DNA of 64,000 bases from Micromonospora parva (GTDB lineage: Bacteria; Actinomycetota; Actinomycetes; Mycobacteriales; Micromonosporaceae): positions 57,084 to 121,083 of the forward strand of contig NZ_JNZS01000027.1 in the NCBI RefSeq assembly GCF_000718515.1, read 5' to 3'. Of the stretch, positions 51,176-60,004 are shown piece by piece. The notes below the pieces were generated by a model. The model was not told where the DNA came from, did not search any database, and saw nothing but the letters and a program-made list of their open reading frames with translations. Every line of letters begins with the position of its first letter. The first letter of the stretch is position 1. The position numbers and the translations under genes were made by a program.

Positions 51176-51922
51176 GTGCTGGTCATCGCACACCTCAGTG
51201 ACACTCACATCGACAGTCATCCCCGATCAGCCGAGCGGACCGCCCGGGTCATGGACCACCTGCACTCCCTGCCACGACCGGTCGACGCCATCCTGATCAC
51301 CGGGGACATCGCCGACCACGGCGAGGTGGCCGAGTACGAGACCGCCGCGAAGCTCTTCGAATCCCCACTGCCGATCATGGTCTGCCCCGGCAACCACGAC
51401 GTGCGCGACGCGTACCGCAAGGGTCTGCTCGGCGACGACGGCGGCGGCACCGGCCCGATCAACGCCCGGCACGACGTGGCCGGCGTGGTCTTCCTCCTCG
51501 CCGACTCGTCGGTGCCCGGTGCCGACGAGGGCCACCTGGACGACGAGACCATGGCGTGGCTCGTCGACGAGCTGGGTTCGGTGCCGGCCGGGACGCCGAC
51601 GTTCATCGCCCTACATCACCCGCCGGTGGTGCTGCACCACCCGGTCATCGATCCGATGCGGCTGCTGCCGGCCGACCCCCTGGCCGACCTCGTCGCCGCC
51701 CACCCCCAGGTCGTCGCCGTGCTGACCGGGCACTTCCACACCGCCGCCGCGAGCACCTTCGCGGGCCGTCCACTGCGGATCGCGCCGGGTGTGGTCTCCA
51801 CGCTGCGGATGCCGTGGGAGGGTGACGGCCCGTTGACCACCCAGACCCAGCCGCCCGGCGTCGCGTTCCACGTGTACGACGACACCGGGCTGCTCACCAC
51901 CCACTACCGGGTGGTGGTCTGA
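51176..51922 (+). CDS. Calcineurin-like metallophosphoesterase (3',5'-cAMP phosphodiesterase type)
   Basis: A 248-residue phosphoesterase with the full set of metal-binding motifs: HLSDTHID (D-x-H), TGDIADHG (G-D-x-x-D), CPGNHDVRDAY (G-N-H-D), ALHHPPV and VLTGHFHTA (G-H-x-H). The order and spacing fit the Rv0805/CpdA class that hydrolyses cyclic or other phosphodiesters. GTG 51176 is favoured by AGGGGG at -10. The LysE-type gene begins 2 bp after its stop, so the two form an operon. Substrate specificity is not established by sequence. Confidence 0.93.
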   Translation: MLVIAHLSDTHIDSHPRSAERTARVMDHLHSLPRPVDAILITGDIADHGEVAEYETAAKLFESPLPIMVCPGNHDVRDAYRKGLLGDDGGGTGPINARHDVAGVVFLLADSSVPGADEGHLDDETMAWLVDELGSVPAGTPTFIALHHPPVVLHHPVIDPMRLLPADPLADLVAAHPQVVAVLTGHFHTAAASTFAGRPLRIAPGVVSTLRMPWEGDGPLTTQTQPPGVAFHVYDDTGLLTTHYRVVV

Positions 51923-51924
51923 GC

Positions 51925-52560
51925 GTGCACGGGGTCGCGGTGCTCGGCTTCCTGCTCGCCGTCGCGCCGATCACCGCCACGCCGGGCGCGAGCCTGACCC
52001 TGGTCGTCTCGCAGGTCGCCAGCGGCGGCCGGCGGCAGGGCTGGTGGGTGATCCTGGGTACGGTGACCGGGCTGTACGTGCACGCCACCCTGGCCGCTGT
52101 CGGTCTGGCCGCGCTGGTGCTCCGCTCGTCGCAGGCGTTCTGGGTCGTCAAGCTGGTCGGGGCCGGTTACCTGGTCGGGCTCGGGCTCTGGCTGCTCTGG
52201 TCCGCGTCACGCCGTCGCACGAAGACGGAACGACCACCGACGGTTCCCAGCCGGAGGCTGCCCTGGCGGGTGGACCACCCGTACCTGCAGGGGTTGCTCG
52301 GCAACGTGCTGAACCCGAAGGCCGCCGCCATCTACCTCACCCTGGCACCACAGTTCCTCGAACCGGGTCGACCGGTGCTCGTGCCGATGGTGCTTCTCGC
52401 CACGGCACACGCCGCGCTGCACACCTGTTGGCTCGCCGGCTGGACCGAGGTCTCCGGTGCCGCCGCCCGGCTGCTCCGCACCGCCTCGGTGCGACGCGCG
52501 TTCGATCGGTTGACCGGTGCGATCCTGCTCGGCCTCGGGGTACGGGCGGCGGTGACCTGA
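51925..52560 (+). CDS. LysE-family exporter (RhtB type)
   Basis: A 211-residue membrane protein with six hydrophobic segments. The conserved opening PITATPGASLTLVVSQVASGGRRQGWWVILGTVTGLYVHATLAAVGLAALVL contains the family's P-G-x-x motif. VVKLVGAGYLVGLGLWLLWSASRRR and GLLGNVLNPKAAAIYLTLAPQFL (N-P-K motif) complete the signature. The family exports amino acids or their homologues. Start GTG at 51925 lies 2 bp after the phosphodiesterase stop. Substrate unknown. Confidence 0.93.
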   Translation: MHGVAVLGFLLAVAPITATPGASLTLVVSQVASGGRRQGWWVILGTVTGLYVHATLAAVGLAALVLRSSQAFWVVKLVGAGYLVGLGLWLLWSASRRRTKTERPPTVPSRRLPWRVDHPYLQGLLGNVLNPKAAAIYLTLAPQFLEPGRPVLVPMVLLATAHAALHTCWLAGWTEVSGAAARLLRTASVRRAFDRLTGAILLGLGVRAAVT

Positions 52561-52675
52561 GGTCGCCGTGGCTCGCGCCCCGCCGGGCGATCGTGGGGGC
52601 TGACACATCCGAGCGGTACCGATAGCGTCCATGCCCGGACGAACGACGTCCGGCCGGTATCAGGAGGAGACGCCG

Positions 52676-53170
52676 ATGTTCGAGGAGTTCATGGGCATCC
52701 CCGCCCACCCTCTGCTGCTGCACGCAGCCGTGGTGTTCGTGCCGCTGCTGGCCCTGCTGACCGTCGGCTACGCGTTGGTCGCGCCGATCCGGCCGCACAC
52801 CCGCTGGGTGTTGGGGCTGCTCGCGGTGGGCGCACCGATCGCCGCCCTGCTGACGAAGCTCTCCGGCGACGCCTTCCTCGAACGGATGCAGGCGGCCAAC
52901 CGGGTCACTCCCGAGTTCCTGCCGAAGCTTGAGGCGCATCAGGAGTTCGGTGACATCACGCTGTACGCGACGATCGGGTTGGCCGTGGTGGCGCTGGCAC
53001 TGGTCTGGTTCGTCGCGCCCAGGGCGACCGACGGCGACGTCGACCGGCGCCCCTCCCCTGCGCTGACAGTGGCGTTGCAGGTGTTGTCGGTGGTGGCCGC
53101 CGGCGTCGCCGTCTACTACGTGTTCCGTACCGGCGACTCCGGGGCGAAGGCGGTCTGGGAGGGCCAGTGA
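52676..53170 (+). CDS. DUF2231 membrane protein
   Basis: A 164-residue protein with four membrane segments. It starts EEFMGIPAHPLLLHAAVVFVPLLALL, the DUF2231 signature (G-x-P-x-H-P-x-x-V). Segments RWVLGLLAVGAPIAALLTKLSG, LYATIGLAVVALALVWFV and ALTVALQVLSVVAAGVAVYYVF follow. The His in HPLLLHA is conserved in the family and may hold a haem or metal, but function is not known. The start at 52676 has AGGAGG upstream. It is convergent with the LPxTG gene, with a perfect 20-bp hairpin between. Confidence 0.88.
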   Translation: MFEEFMGIPAHPLLLHAAVVFVPLLALLTVGYALVAPIRPHTRWVLGLLAVGAPIAALLTKLSGDAFLERMQAANRVTPEFLPKLEAHQEFGDITLYATIGLAVVALALVWFVAPRATDGDVDRRPSPALTVALQVLSVVAAGVAVYYVFRTGDSGAKAVWEGQ

Positions 53171-53281
53171 CCCGCCAGGCGAGCAGCAGACCGGCCGCGA
53201 TCAGCGACGGGAACGCCGCCCCGCCGGATCGACACCTCCGGCGACAGAAGGATTCGGCACCGGGTCGAGGGCGGGCCCAAG

Positions 53282-53327
53282 GTCTCCGGTTGCTGGTCAG
53301 CCAACGCGCTGACCAGCAACCGGAGAC
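53282..53327. terminator. Strong bidirectional hairpin terminator
   Basis: A perfect 20-bp inverted repeat (arms 53282-53301 and 53308-53327, 6-nt loop CAACGC) between the convergent DUF2231 and LPxTG genes. It is the longest perfect stem noticed in the window. Confidence 0.85.
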
Positions 53328-53362
53328 GGCACCGGCCCAGCCGGGAGACCTGAACGGGACAG

Positions 53363-55585
53363 CTAGCTCTGGAATCGCCGACGGCGACGCGTCCACCAGA
53401 GCATGCCACTGCCGACGGCGATGAGCGCGGCAGCGAACGTGAGCACCAGACCGATGGGCAGGCTGTCGCCGGTGATGGGCAGACCACCACCCGATCCGCC
53501 GTCGTTGGACGGCGGCTCGGGGGTCGCGCCTCCGCCCCTGGACGCCTTCACGGTGGTGTTACCGCCGAGGTAGAGGATGTTCTTGGTCTCGGCGTCGTCG
53601 GTCATCGCCTTGACGGAGGTCTGCGTGGTGCGCGGCAGGTGCGGGTGCGCCGTGGTGAACTCCGATTTGGTGATGTTCTTCTTCGGTGCCTGTGAGAAGT
53701 CCACGCCGCCGACGGTGTAGACGTAGACCCTGCCGCCGTACTCACGCTCGAAGCTGTAGTCGCCCTCCTTGAAGGATTTCAGGTACCGCTGCCAGGTTTC
53801 GTTCTTGTCCCACTTCGCACCGCGGATCGGCCATCGGGACACCTCGTTGCTGTTGATGATGGCGCGGTAGTCGGTGGCCTTCTCCGCGTCCTGCAGCCGG
53901 ATCCACTCCGCGGCGACGCGCGAGGTGTACACCCGGCGCAGGTCGGCGTACGCCGCATGGTTGTTGATCTTCTTTTCGACTTCGGGGAGGATCATGGTGT
54001 TGACGAGGCTCTGGTTGTGCTCGATCTGCGCTTTGGTCAGGTCGCAGGTGCCGCCTGGCACAGGGGTGTTGACCTCCTGCGGAACGGAGTTGACCTTCAG
54101 CGGCGCGTCGAGGATGTAGATGCCGCCGTCCTGCTCCCGCACCTGCGCCGGCTGGGGGACGATCCAGTTGCGGATGCTGTGCAGGCAGGGCCGTCCGTCG
54201 ACCCGACTCAGCGAGTCCCAGAAGCGGGCGCCGCGGGCGGTGCTGGGGTTCATCGTCTGGGCGAAGTCGTGCTTCATATCCAGGTCAGCTTCGAGCAGCA
54301 CGCGGCCAGCGTCGGTCTCGCCGAACCGGTCGTCCATGATCTTGTCGGGTTGGTCCGGGTTGAGGTTCACCCAGAACTTGTCCGGGGTGAGCGCGAGCCA
54401 GGTGAAGAACGAGTCGGAGACCAGCTCCGCCTTCTCCTTGCCGCCCGCACCGGGATTGGTGTCCGGATCTGGCATCTTCTTGGCGCTGAAGGAATAGTCC
54501 AGGCCCTCGCCCTTGACCGGCGCGCCCACGAAGCGCAGTTCCAGGGTGGAGAAGTCCACGCCGCCGGGACCACGCACGCGCTGACCGGTCGTGTCCAACT
54601 GACGGGCACGCTCGATCTGCTGGCGCGCGGTCTCCGGGTTCGGCGCGGACCGGTTGATCATGTCGTTGCCGCCGCCGCGTGAGCCCTGGTTCACGCCCGG
54701 CTTGGCGTTGAGGGTGGAGTCGTACCTGCTGTGCGGGCCAGGCGTGTAGCGGACGACTGCAGTGGAACGGTGCTCGTAGGTGGTGACCCTTGGCCTGCCC
54801 TGCGCGTCGTTGCCGATGTCCGCGCCCAGGTTCCGCACAGCCGTCCTGGTCTTCGGTTCCTGCTCCTGGCCGAAGGCGTACCGCAGTTTGTAGTCCTGGT
54901 ACCTCGGGTCCTTGAGTACGACGCGGTCCTTCGGCGGCTGGCTCGTGTCGTGCGCGCCGCCGGACTTGAACTCGACGAATTCCTTGGTCCGGTGGTTGGC
55001 CGCGTCGTACTTGCGGATGGTCTTGCCGTCCTTGTCGAGGATGTACTCCTCACACAGCCAGTCCGGTCCGACGAGGTTCAGATCGCGTACGATCTTCGCG
55101 GTGAACGCGGCACCACGCCGGTTACGGGCGTAGTTCTCGATGTAGACCTCGTTCAGCCACTCGTCGAACGTGCCCGCGAACGGCCTGGTGCCGTTCTTCT
55201 GGTTGTTGTTGTAGGTGGCGTAGACCCGCTTCGGGTCGCCCTCCTTGTATCGCGAGCTGTCCTCGCCGATCTCGTCCAGGAATTTCGTGCGTTCGGCCGG
55301 GTCAGAGGGAAGGGTCAGACCGTCCATGGCCTGCCGTGGGTTGTCGAACTCGTACTCGTCCCAGTCCGCCTCGCGACGGATCGTGCTGTCCGCCGGCAGT
55401 CCGCCCGGCTTCGCTGGATCGCCTCTGACGCCGTACATCTCGTCGCAGCGCTTCGCCTTCGGTGCCGCCTCCACGCCGCCGGTGAGAACAGGCAGGCCAC
55501 TGAAGGTCATCACGCTGGCGCAGGCGACCGCCACCGCGATTCGCGCCAGGCTGCGTGGGCGACGTCTGGGTGTCGGGTAGCTCAT
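53363..55585 (-). CDS. LPxTG-type cell-wall-anchored protein with possible REase-like motif
   Basis: A 740-residue surface protein. A signal peptide (LARIAVAVACASVMTFSGLPVLTGGVEAA) leads to a mature region of unknown fold. The C-terminus has a Gly/Ser/Pro linker, a sorting motif LPITG, a hydrophobic stretch (IGLVLTFAAALIAVGSGMLWW) and an Arg cluster, which together form a sortase signal. Within the mature part, DAANHRT and EFVEFKSGG place Asp194 and Glu205-x-Lys207 in the order of a PD-(D/E)XK nuclease core. The region DRVVLKDPRYQDYKLRYAFGQEQ then resembles nuclease-type toxin folds. Whether it cuts DNA is unproven. No sortase gene is near. The start at 55585 is set by the signal peptide. Confidence 0.8.
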   Translation of the reverse strand: MSYPTPRRRPRSLARIAVAVACASVMTFSGLPVLTGGVEAAPKAKRCDEMYGVRGDPAKPGGLPADSTIRREADWDEYEFDNPRQAMDGLTLPSDPAERTKFLDEIGEDSSRYKEGDPKRVYATYNNNQKNGTRPFAGTFDEWLNEVYIENYARNRRGAAFTAKIVRDLNLVGPDWLCEEYILDKDGKTIRKYDAANHRTKEFVEFKSGGAHDTSQPPKDRVVLKDPRYQDYKLRYAFGQEQEPKTRTAVRNLGADIGNDAQGRPRVTTYEHRSTAVVRYTPGPHSRYDSTLNAKPGVNQGSRGGGNDMINRSAPNPETARQQIERARQLDTTGQRVRGPGGVDFSTLELRFVGAPVKGEGLDYSFSAKKMPDPDTNPGAGGKEKAELVSDSFFTWLALTPDKFWVNLNPDQPDKIMDDRFGETDAGRVLLEADLDMKHDFAQTMNPSTARGARFWDSLSRVDGRPCLHSIRNWIVPQPAQVREQDGGIYILDAPLKVNSVPQEVNTPVPGGTCDLTKAQIEHNQSLVNTMILPEVEKKINNHAAYADLRRVYTSRVAAEWIRLQDAEKATDYRAIINSNEVSRWPIRGAKWDKNETWQRYLKSFKEGDYSFEREYGGRVYVYTVGGVDFSQAPKKNITKSEFTTAHPHLPRTTQTSVKAMTDDAETKNILYLGGNTTVKASRGGGATPEPPSNDGGSGGGLPITGDSLPIGLVLTFAAALIAVGSGMLWWTRRRRRFQS

Positions 55586-55785
55586 CTGGATCCTCGTCTG
55601 GGGAGGCTGAAAGACCAGACAGCGGAAGCGCTGCGGCAGATGCCTCCCCGTAGTCATCTGGTCACCAGCGCCGTCAGGCACCCTAGGCGTGAGTTCGCCG
55701 CCGATGCAGTCCAGCACTACCTGATCGATAGCTTTGGATGCGGGATCGTTACGTTCGCGCCACCACAGTCGTAGGGTGGAACGCC

Positions 55786-56265
55786 ATGAGCGTCGATCGG
55801 CAGAGCGAAGAGCAGGAGTGGGCCGACAACCCACGGCTGAACGCGTGGCTGGCGAAGCAGGAGGCGGCCTTCCCGGGGTGGGCGCAGCAGAGTGGCCAGG
55901 CGTGGGACTTCACGCCCGGGTCGCTGGATCAGCTCGAAGACCTGCTCCGGCGGCAGTTCTCCACCTGGGAGGAGGTGAGCGCGGCGCAGGAGGATCCGAT
56001 CGTGGCAGTCTCGGCCTGGTACCTCGGCGAGGTGCAGAACCGGCACTACGGCACCGTGTGGCACTGCAACCCGCAACTCCCGGTGAACCACCCTGACCAG
56101 GACGGCACACCGTTCGTGCTCATGCCCGAGGATCCACGCGACGAGTACGAAGAGGACGACGACGAAAGGTACCGACCCGGCAACAACCCCTTCGTCGAGA
56201 TCCGAGCCCTGTTTGTCCGGGGCCCGGAGAACCGACTGCGTGACGTCCTCAACCGGTACCGATGA
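55786..56265 (+). CDS. Acidic protein of unknown function
   Basis: A 159-residue soluble protein: QEWADNPRLNAWLAKQEAAF, QAWDFTPGSLDQLEDLLRRQF, VAVSAWYLGEVQNRHYGTVWHC, and a strongly acidic loop EDPRDEYEEDDDERYRPG before NPFVEIRALFVRGPENRLRD. The W-Y-L-G-E-V and W-x-C/P patterns recur in actinobacterial hypothetical proteins, but I do not recognise a family name. The start at 55786 is the only one that keeps the conserved-looking N-terminus short. It is convergent with the subtilase gene, with a hairpin between. Confidence 0.7.
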   Translation: MSVDRQSEEQEWADNPRLNAWLAKQEAAFPGWAQQSGQAWDFTPGSLDQLEDLLRRQFSTWEEVSAAQEDPIVAVSAWYLGEVQNRHYGTVWHCNPQLPVNHPDQDGTPFVLMPEDPRDEYEEDDDERYRPGNNPFVEIRALFVRGPENRLRDVLNRYR

Positions 56266-56280
56266 CGGTCTCGGGGTGCC

Positions 56281-56312
56281 GGTGCGGCCCGGTCGAGGGC
56301 CCGGGCCGCACC
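56281..56312. terminator. Bidirectional hairpin terminator
   Basis: A perfect 12-bp inverted repeat (56281-56292 and 56301-56312, loop of 8 nt) between the convergent acidic-protein and subtilase genes. Confidence 0.68.
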
Positions 56313-56325
56313 AGCGGGGTGACCG

Positions 56326-59300
56326 TCAGCCGGCGTGGTACGCCCGGATGATGGTCTGGTCGATGCCGCTACCACCGTTCGCGCCGGCCTTCACCCGCAG
56401 CGAGACGGCCTGCCCGGCGGCGGCCTTCGGCAGCACGACCCGGTAGCTGTCGCCGCTGCTGGTGACCCGGGCCGAGGTCCAGGTGGCACCGTCGTTGGTC
56501 GACGTCCACACCTCGAACGAGGTCACCTTCTGCGCCGTGACACCGTGTGCCTGCCGGACGGCCAGCTCGGCCGTACCGCCGGTGGCGTGGTTGTTGGTGT
56601 CCATCGGCAGCGCGTAGTCCAGCGCGAGCAGCGGCAACGGCACGCTTGCGGTCCCGTCCGGCCCGGCCGACCGGAACGTCCACGAGGTGCTGACCTTGGT
56701 GGAGATCGGCAGGATCAGGCTCGTGTCGACGTCGAGGGTCAACCGGTAGTCAGACAGCTGCTGCGGCACCGTGAAGTCGGCGAGCGGGCGGTCCCGTTCC
56801 TCGACCAGCTTGCCGTTGCGGTACAGCGACAGCTTGCGGTTCACCCCGATGGAGGGGCCCTGGAGGCAGTCGGCCCGCTGGTGCTGGTCGGTCAGCGACA
56901 CCAGGTCGATGTGCAGGTTGCCCCGGGTCCGCGACGGCGCGGTGGCGCAGCTGTGGTCGACGCCGGCCGGGTCGTCGTAGAAGCCGGAGTGCAGGGGTTG
57001 CCGCGCCCACACCTTGGTCTGCTGGCTGCCCGGCTGGTAGCTGCGGGGCGCCTCCTGGGCCGACAGGCCACCGTAGACACCCTCGTCCGCCCAGCGGAAC
57101 CCGGGCGAGAGGTAGTCGGTGCGGTTCGGCGGCAGGTTCCCCTCGTGGGTCTGCGTCACCGGGAACCCGTCCGGCGTGAAGCCGCTGCGGACCAGTTGGG
57201 TGACCATCCCCTCCGAGTCCATCTGGTGGAATCGCTCATCGATGCGGGCGAGCGTCGCCTGCTCGGCCCGGCCCACCCGGAAGGCGGGGTCGGCCGGTAC
57301 GCCGTCCGGGTACTCGTGCACCAGGTTGTACCGGTACGGCTTGGCCGTGCCGGCCGGCGAATCGAGGTTGACGGCCGCCCAGCTGCTCCGGGATCCGACA
57401 CCGGGTTTCGGCATCGCGGTGGTGCGGACAGTGGTCTGGGACCCGTACCCGCTGACCTGGTGCCACCAGGACAACCCGTTCGGCGCGGTCTGGACGTTGG
57501 TGAGGTCGGTCTTGGTGGGTGTGGTGGACACCCCGTCGACAGTCGCCGTCACCGGCCTGGCCCGCGCCGGGTCGAGGGTCACGCTCCGGGCACCGCGCAC
57601 GTCCAGGTCGGCCTCGGCGGCGAGCGTGGTCTCCAGCACGTCACTGTCGACGTAGTAGGCGACGGACGAGCCGAGGATCGCGTACCGGCCGGCTGGCACC
57701 CGCAGCGTGAAGGTGTCTCCGGGGGCACCGCCCGCGCCGCTGTAGTAGACCACCGGGTCGGCGAGGTTGGTGACCAGCAGGTTGATCCAGCTCTCCGCGC
57801 CGTCCTTGAGCCCGGGCAGCGGCTTCGTGTGGATGGTCAGGTCATAGCTGGGCGGCTCGACGGAGAAGCTCACCGGGGTGGTCGAGACCAGCTTGCGGCC
57901 GGGACCGCGCGCGGTGACGGTGGCCAGGTAGAAGCCCGGCCGGGCGGACAGCGCCGCACGGTCGATCCGCACTGTCGTACCGGCGGTGGAACCGCGCTTG
58001 AGCGTCACCCGGTCGGTCGACAGCGACGCCGCCCCGCGCGGCACCGGCTGGCCGTCGTGGTTGACCACCGACACGTCGAGGTCGAGGTGGGTCGTCGCCG
58101 GGGTCGCCGCGCCGGTCCAGCTCAGCTTCGCCTCGCTGGTCCCGGACTGCGGGTACGCGAAGGTGCCGAGGTTGACCACCGGCTGGTTGCTGGTCGGGCC
58201 GCCGAGGGCCCGCGCCGCGTTGAGCCGGCCGGCCCCGACGGCGTACGCGTCGACACCGGTCAGCGGGTCGGCGGCGCCGACGAGCGCGGCCTTGATCTGC
58301 TCGCCGGTCCAGTCGGGGTGCCGCTGGACGAGGAGCGCGGCGGCGCCCGCCACGTGCGGGCTGGCCATCGAGGTGCCGCTGATCGCCTCGTAGTGCTCGT
58401 CGATCGGATCCTGCAGGTTGGTGCCGGCGGCCCGGGCGGCGACGATGTCGACACCGGGCGCCACCAGTTCCGGCTTCGCCACGTGGCTGGTGACCAGCGG
58501 TCCGCGGCTGGAGAAGTCGGCGAGCTTGTCGTTGCGGTCGACAGCGCCGACGGTCAGCGCGCTGGCGGCGGAGCCGGGCGAGGAGATCGCGCCGCCGCTG
58601 TTGCCGGCGGCGATGACGAAGAGGACGCCGGTGGACTTGCTCAGGCCGTCGACGGCGAGCGAGAGCGGGTCGTTGCCGTCGTCCGCATCGCTGCCGCCGA
58701 GGCTCATGTTGATGACGTCGGCCCGGGCGGCGGCCCACTCCATGCCGGCGATGATGCCGGAGTCCTCGCCGGAGCCGTGGTCGTCGAGGACCTTGCCGAT
58801 CATCAGCCTGGCGTCCGGCGCCACGCCGCGACGCTGCCCCTGGGCGGCCGCGCCGGTGCCGGCGATAGTGGCGGCGACGTGCGTACCGTGGCCGTTGTGG
58901 TCGACGGCGTCACCGCCCTCGGCGGTGAAGTCGGCCCGGTCGGCGACCCGGCCGACCAGGTCCGGGTGGGTGAAGTCGGCGCCGGTGTCGAGCACCGCGA
59001 CGGTGCTCCCCTTGCCGGTCCAGCCGGCCTGCCAGGCGTCGGATGCGGCGATCTGCTCCAGGTTGCGGTCGAGGTCGGCGCGCTTGCCGCCGGTCAGCGC
59101 GGTGGCGCGGACCCTGCGGTCGAGCCAGACCTTCTTCGCGCCGGCGAGCAGCGAGTTCGTCGCCAGCTTCGCGGTGGCCGGGGCCTTCTTGGGTACGCGG
59201 CCGGCGACCGCGCCGATGCTGGGCAACGGCAGCACGTCGCCGAGCGCGGCCACCCGGGTCGACGCCGTGGCGGGCTGCACGATGAGCGGCAACTCGAGGG

Positions 59301-59676
59301 TGTTCTCGTCGTCGTACCCGTCGGCGATCAGCGCGGTGACGTCGAAGAGGTCGGGGTCGAGGACCGAGCCGATCTGGGACGCGACGCGGGCGGGGATGAC
59401 GTGCAGGTGACCGTCGGGGCCACAGTTCTGGCGGATCACCGCGTTCTCGTCGGCCGGCCGGACCGTGGCGTGCGGGCAGCCCGGTCCGGTGTCCCGTACG
59501 GTCACCACGTCCCCGGTCAGCAGGGTGACGGTGTGCGTCTTCGGATCGGCCGTGGCTGCGGGTGCGCCGGTCTGACCGATGTGGCTGGGTCCGGCCGTGG
59601 CCGCGCCGCCCGGTAGGGCGGTCAGCGTGGTGGCCGTGACGGCGATGGCCAACAGCCACCGCGTTTTCCTGAGCAT
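56326..59676 (-). CDS. Secreted S8 subtilase, large multidomain form
   Basis: A 1116-residue extracellular protease. A signal peptide (RKTRWLLAIAVTATTLTALPGGAATA) is followed by a long propeptide region (about 45-210; HTVTLLTGDVVTV is typical). The peptidase domain has Asp230 (VAVLDTGADFTHPDL), His263 (HNGHGTHVAATIAG), oxyanion Asn359 (VIAAGNSGG) and Ser436 (SGTSMASPHVAGAAALL). The remaining 650 residues are beta-sandwich modules of unknown role, including a stretch YDLTIHTKPLPGLKDGAESW and a C-terminal FEVWTSTNDGATWTSARVTS. The layout matches the large Streptomyces/Micromonospora subtilases with a Fn3-like tail. It is divergent from the X-Pro dipeptidyl-peptidase gene. Confidence 0.93.
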   Translation of the reverse strand: MLRKTRWLLAIAVTATTLTALPGGAATAGPSHIGQTGAPAATADPKTHTVTLLTGDVVTVRDTGPGCPHATVRPADENAVIRQNCGPDGHLHVIPARVASQIGSVLDPDLFDVTALIADGYDDENTLELPLIVQPATASTRVAALGDVLPLPSIGAVAGRVPKKAPATAKLATNSLLAGAKKVWLDRRVRATALTGGKRADLDRNLEQIAASDAWQAGWTGKGSTVAVLDTGADFTHPDLVGRVADRADFTAEGGDAVDHNGHGTHVAATIAGTGAAAQGQRRGVAPDARLMIGKVLDDHGSGEDSGIIAGMEWAAARADVINMSLGGSDADDGNDPLSLAVDGLSKSTGVLFVIAAGNSGGAISSPGSAASALTVGAVDRNDKLADFSSRGPLVTSHVAKPELVAPGVDIVAARAAGTNLQDPIDEHYEAISGTSMASPHVAGAAALLVQRHPDWTGEQIKAALVGAADPLTGVDAYAVGAGRLNAARALGGPTSNQPVVNLGTFAYPQSGTSEAKLSWTGAATPATTHLDLDVSVVNHDGQPVPRGAASLSTDRVTLKRGSTAGTTVRIDRAALSARPGFYLATVTARGPGRKLVSTTPVSFSVEPPSYDLTIHTKPLPGLKDGAESWINLLVTNLADPVVYYSGAGGAPGDTFTLRVPAGRYAILGSSVAYYVDSDVLETTLAAEADLDVRGARSVTLDPARARPVTATVDGVSTTPTKTDLTNVQTAPNGLSWWHQVSGYGSQTTVRTTAMPKPGVGSRSSWAAVNLDSPAGTAKPYRYNLVHEYPDGVPADPAFRVGRAEQATLARIDERFHQMDSEGMVTQLVRSGFTPDGFPVTQTHEGNLPPNRTDYLSPGFRWADEGVYGGLSAQEAPRSYQPGSQQTKVWARQPLHSGFYDDPAGVDHSCATAPSRTRGNLHIDLVSLTDQHQRADCLQGPSIGVNRKLSLYRNGKLVEERDRPLADFTVPQQLSDYRLTLDVDTSLILPISTKVSTSWTFRSAGPDGTASVPLPLLALDYALPMDTNNHATGGTAELAVRQAHGVTAQKVTSFEVWTSTNDGATWTSARVTSSGDSYRVVLPKAAAGQAVSLRVKAGANGGSGIDQTIIRAYHAG

Positions 59677-60004
59677 GGTGCTCCTCGTCTTATGTGGACG
59701 AAAGCGCCTCTTCGGGCGACTTCCCGCAAGATCATATGCACGGAGACGACCAGGCGGGCACCCCTTGACGAGGGGGTTTTCCGGCCCACGCGCTGCGGAT
59801 TTCGGCGTTGTATCGCCGACGGGCTCAGTTCGATGTCGTTTCGATTGCGGCCCGCCGGACCGGCGGCGACGGCGTGGACGACAGGTGCGTACCCGGTCGA
59901 AGGGATCGACGCGACGCCGGACCGGACCTAGCATGGCGACGAATGGATCTTCGAGATCGGCCCCCGCCGACCCCGGCAACCAGCCCAACCGAAGGGAGAC
60001 GCGC
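59677..60004. other. 328-bp divergent intergenic region
   Basis: Lies between the divergent subtilase and dipeptidyl-peptidase genes and must hold both promoters. No convincing -35/-10 pair could be fixed. A short palindrome GATCTTCGAGATC occurs near 59946-59958. Nothing resembling a gene was found. Confidence 0.5.

Noticed and set aside
56335..59616. A 1093-residue open frame on the plus strand opposite the large subtilase
   Set aside because: It is an antisense artefact of high GC. It is rich in Arg/Gly/Val/Asp with no domain, while the minus strand encodes a full subtilase with catalytic residues.
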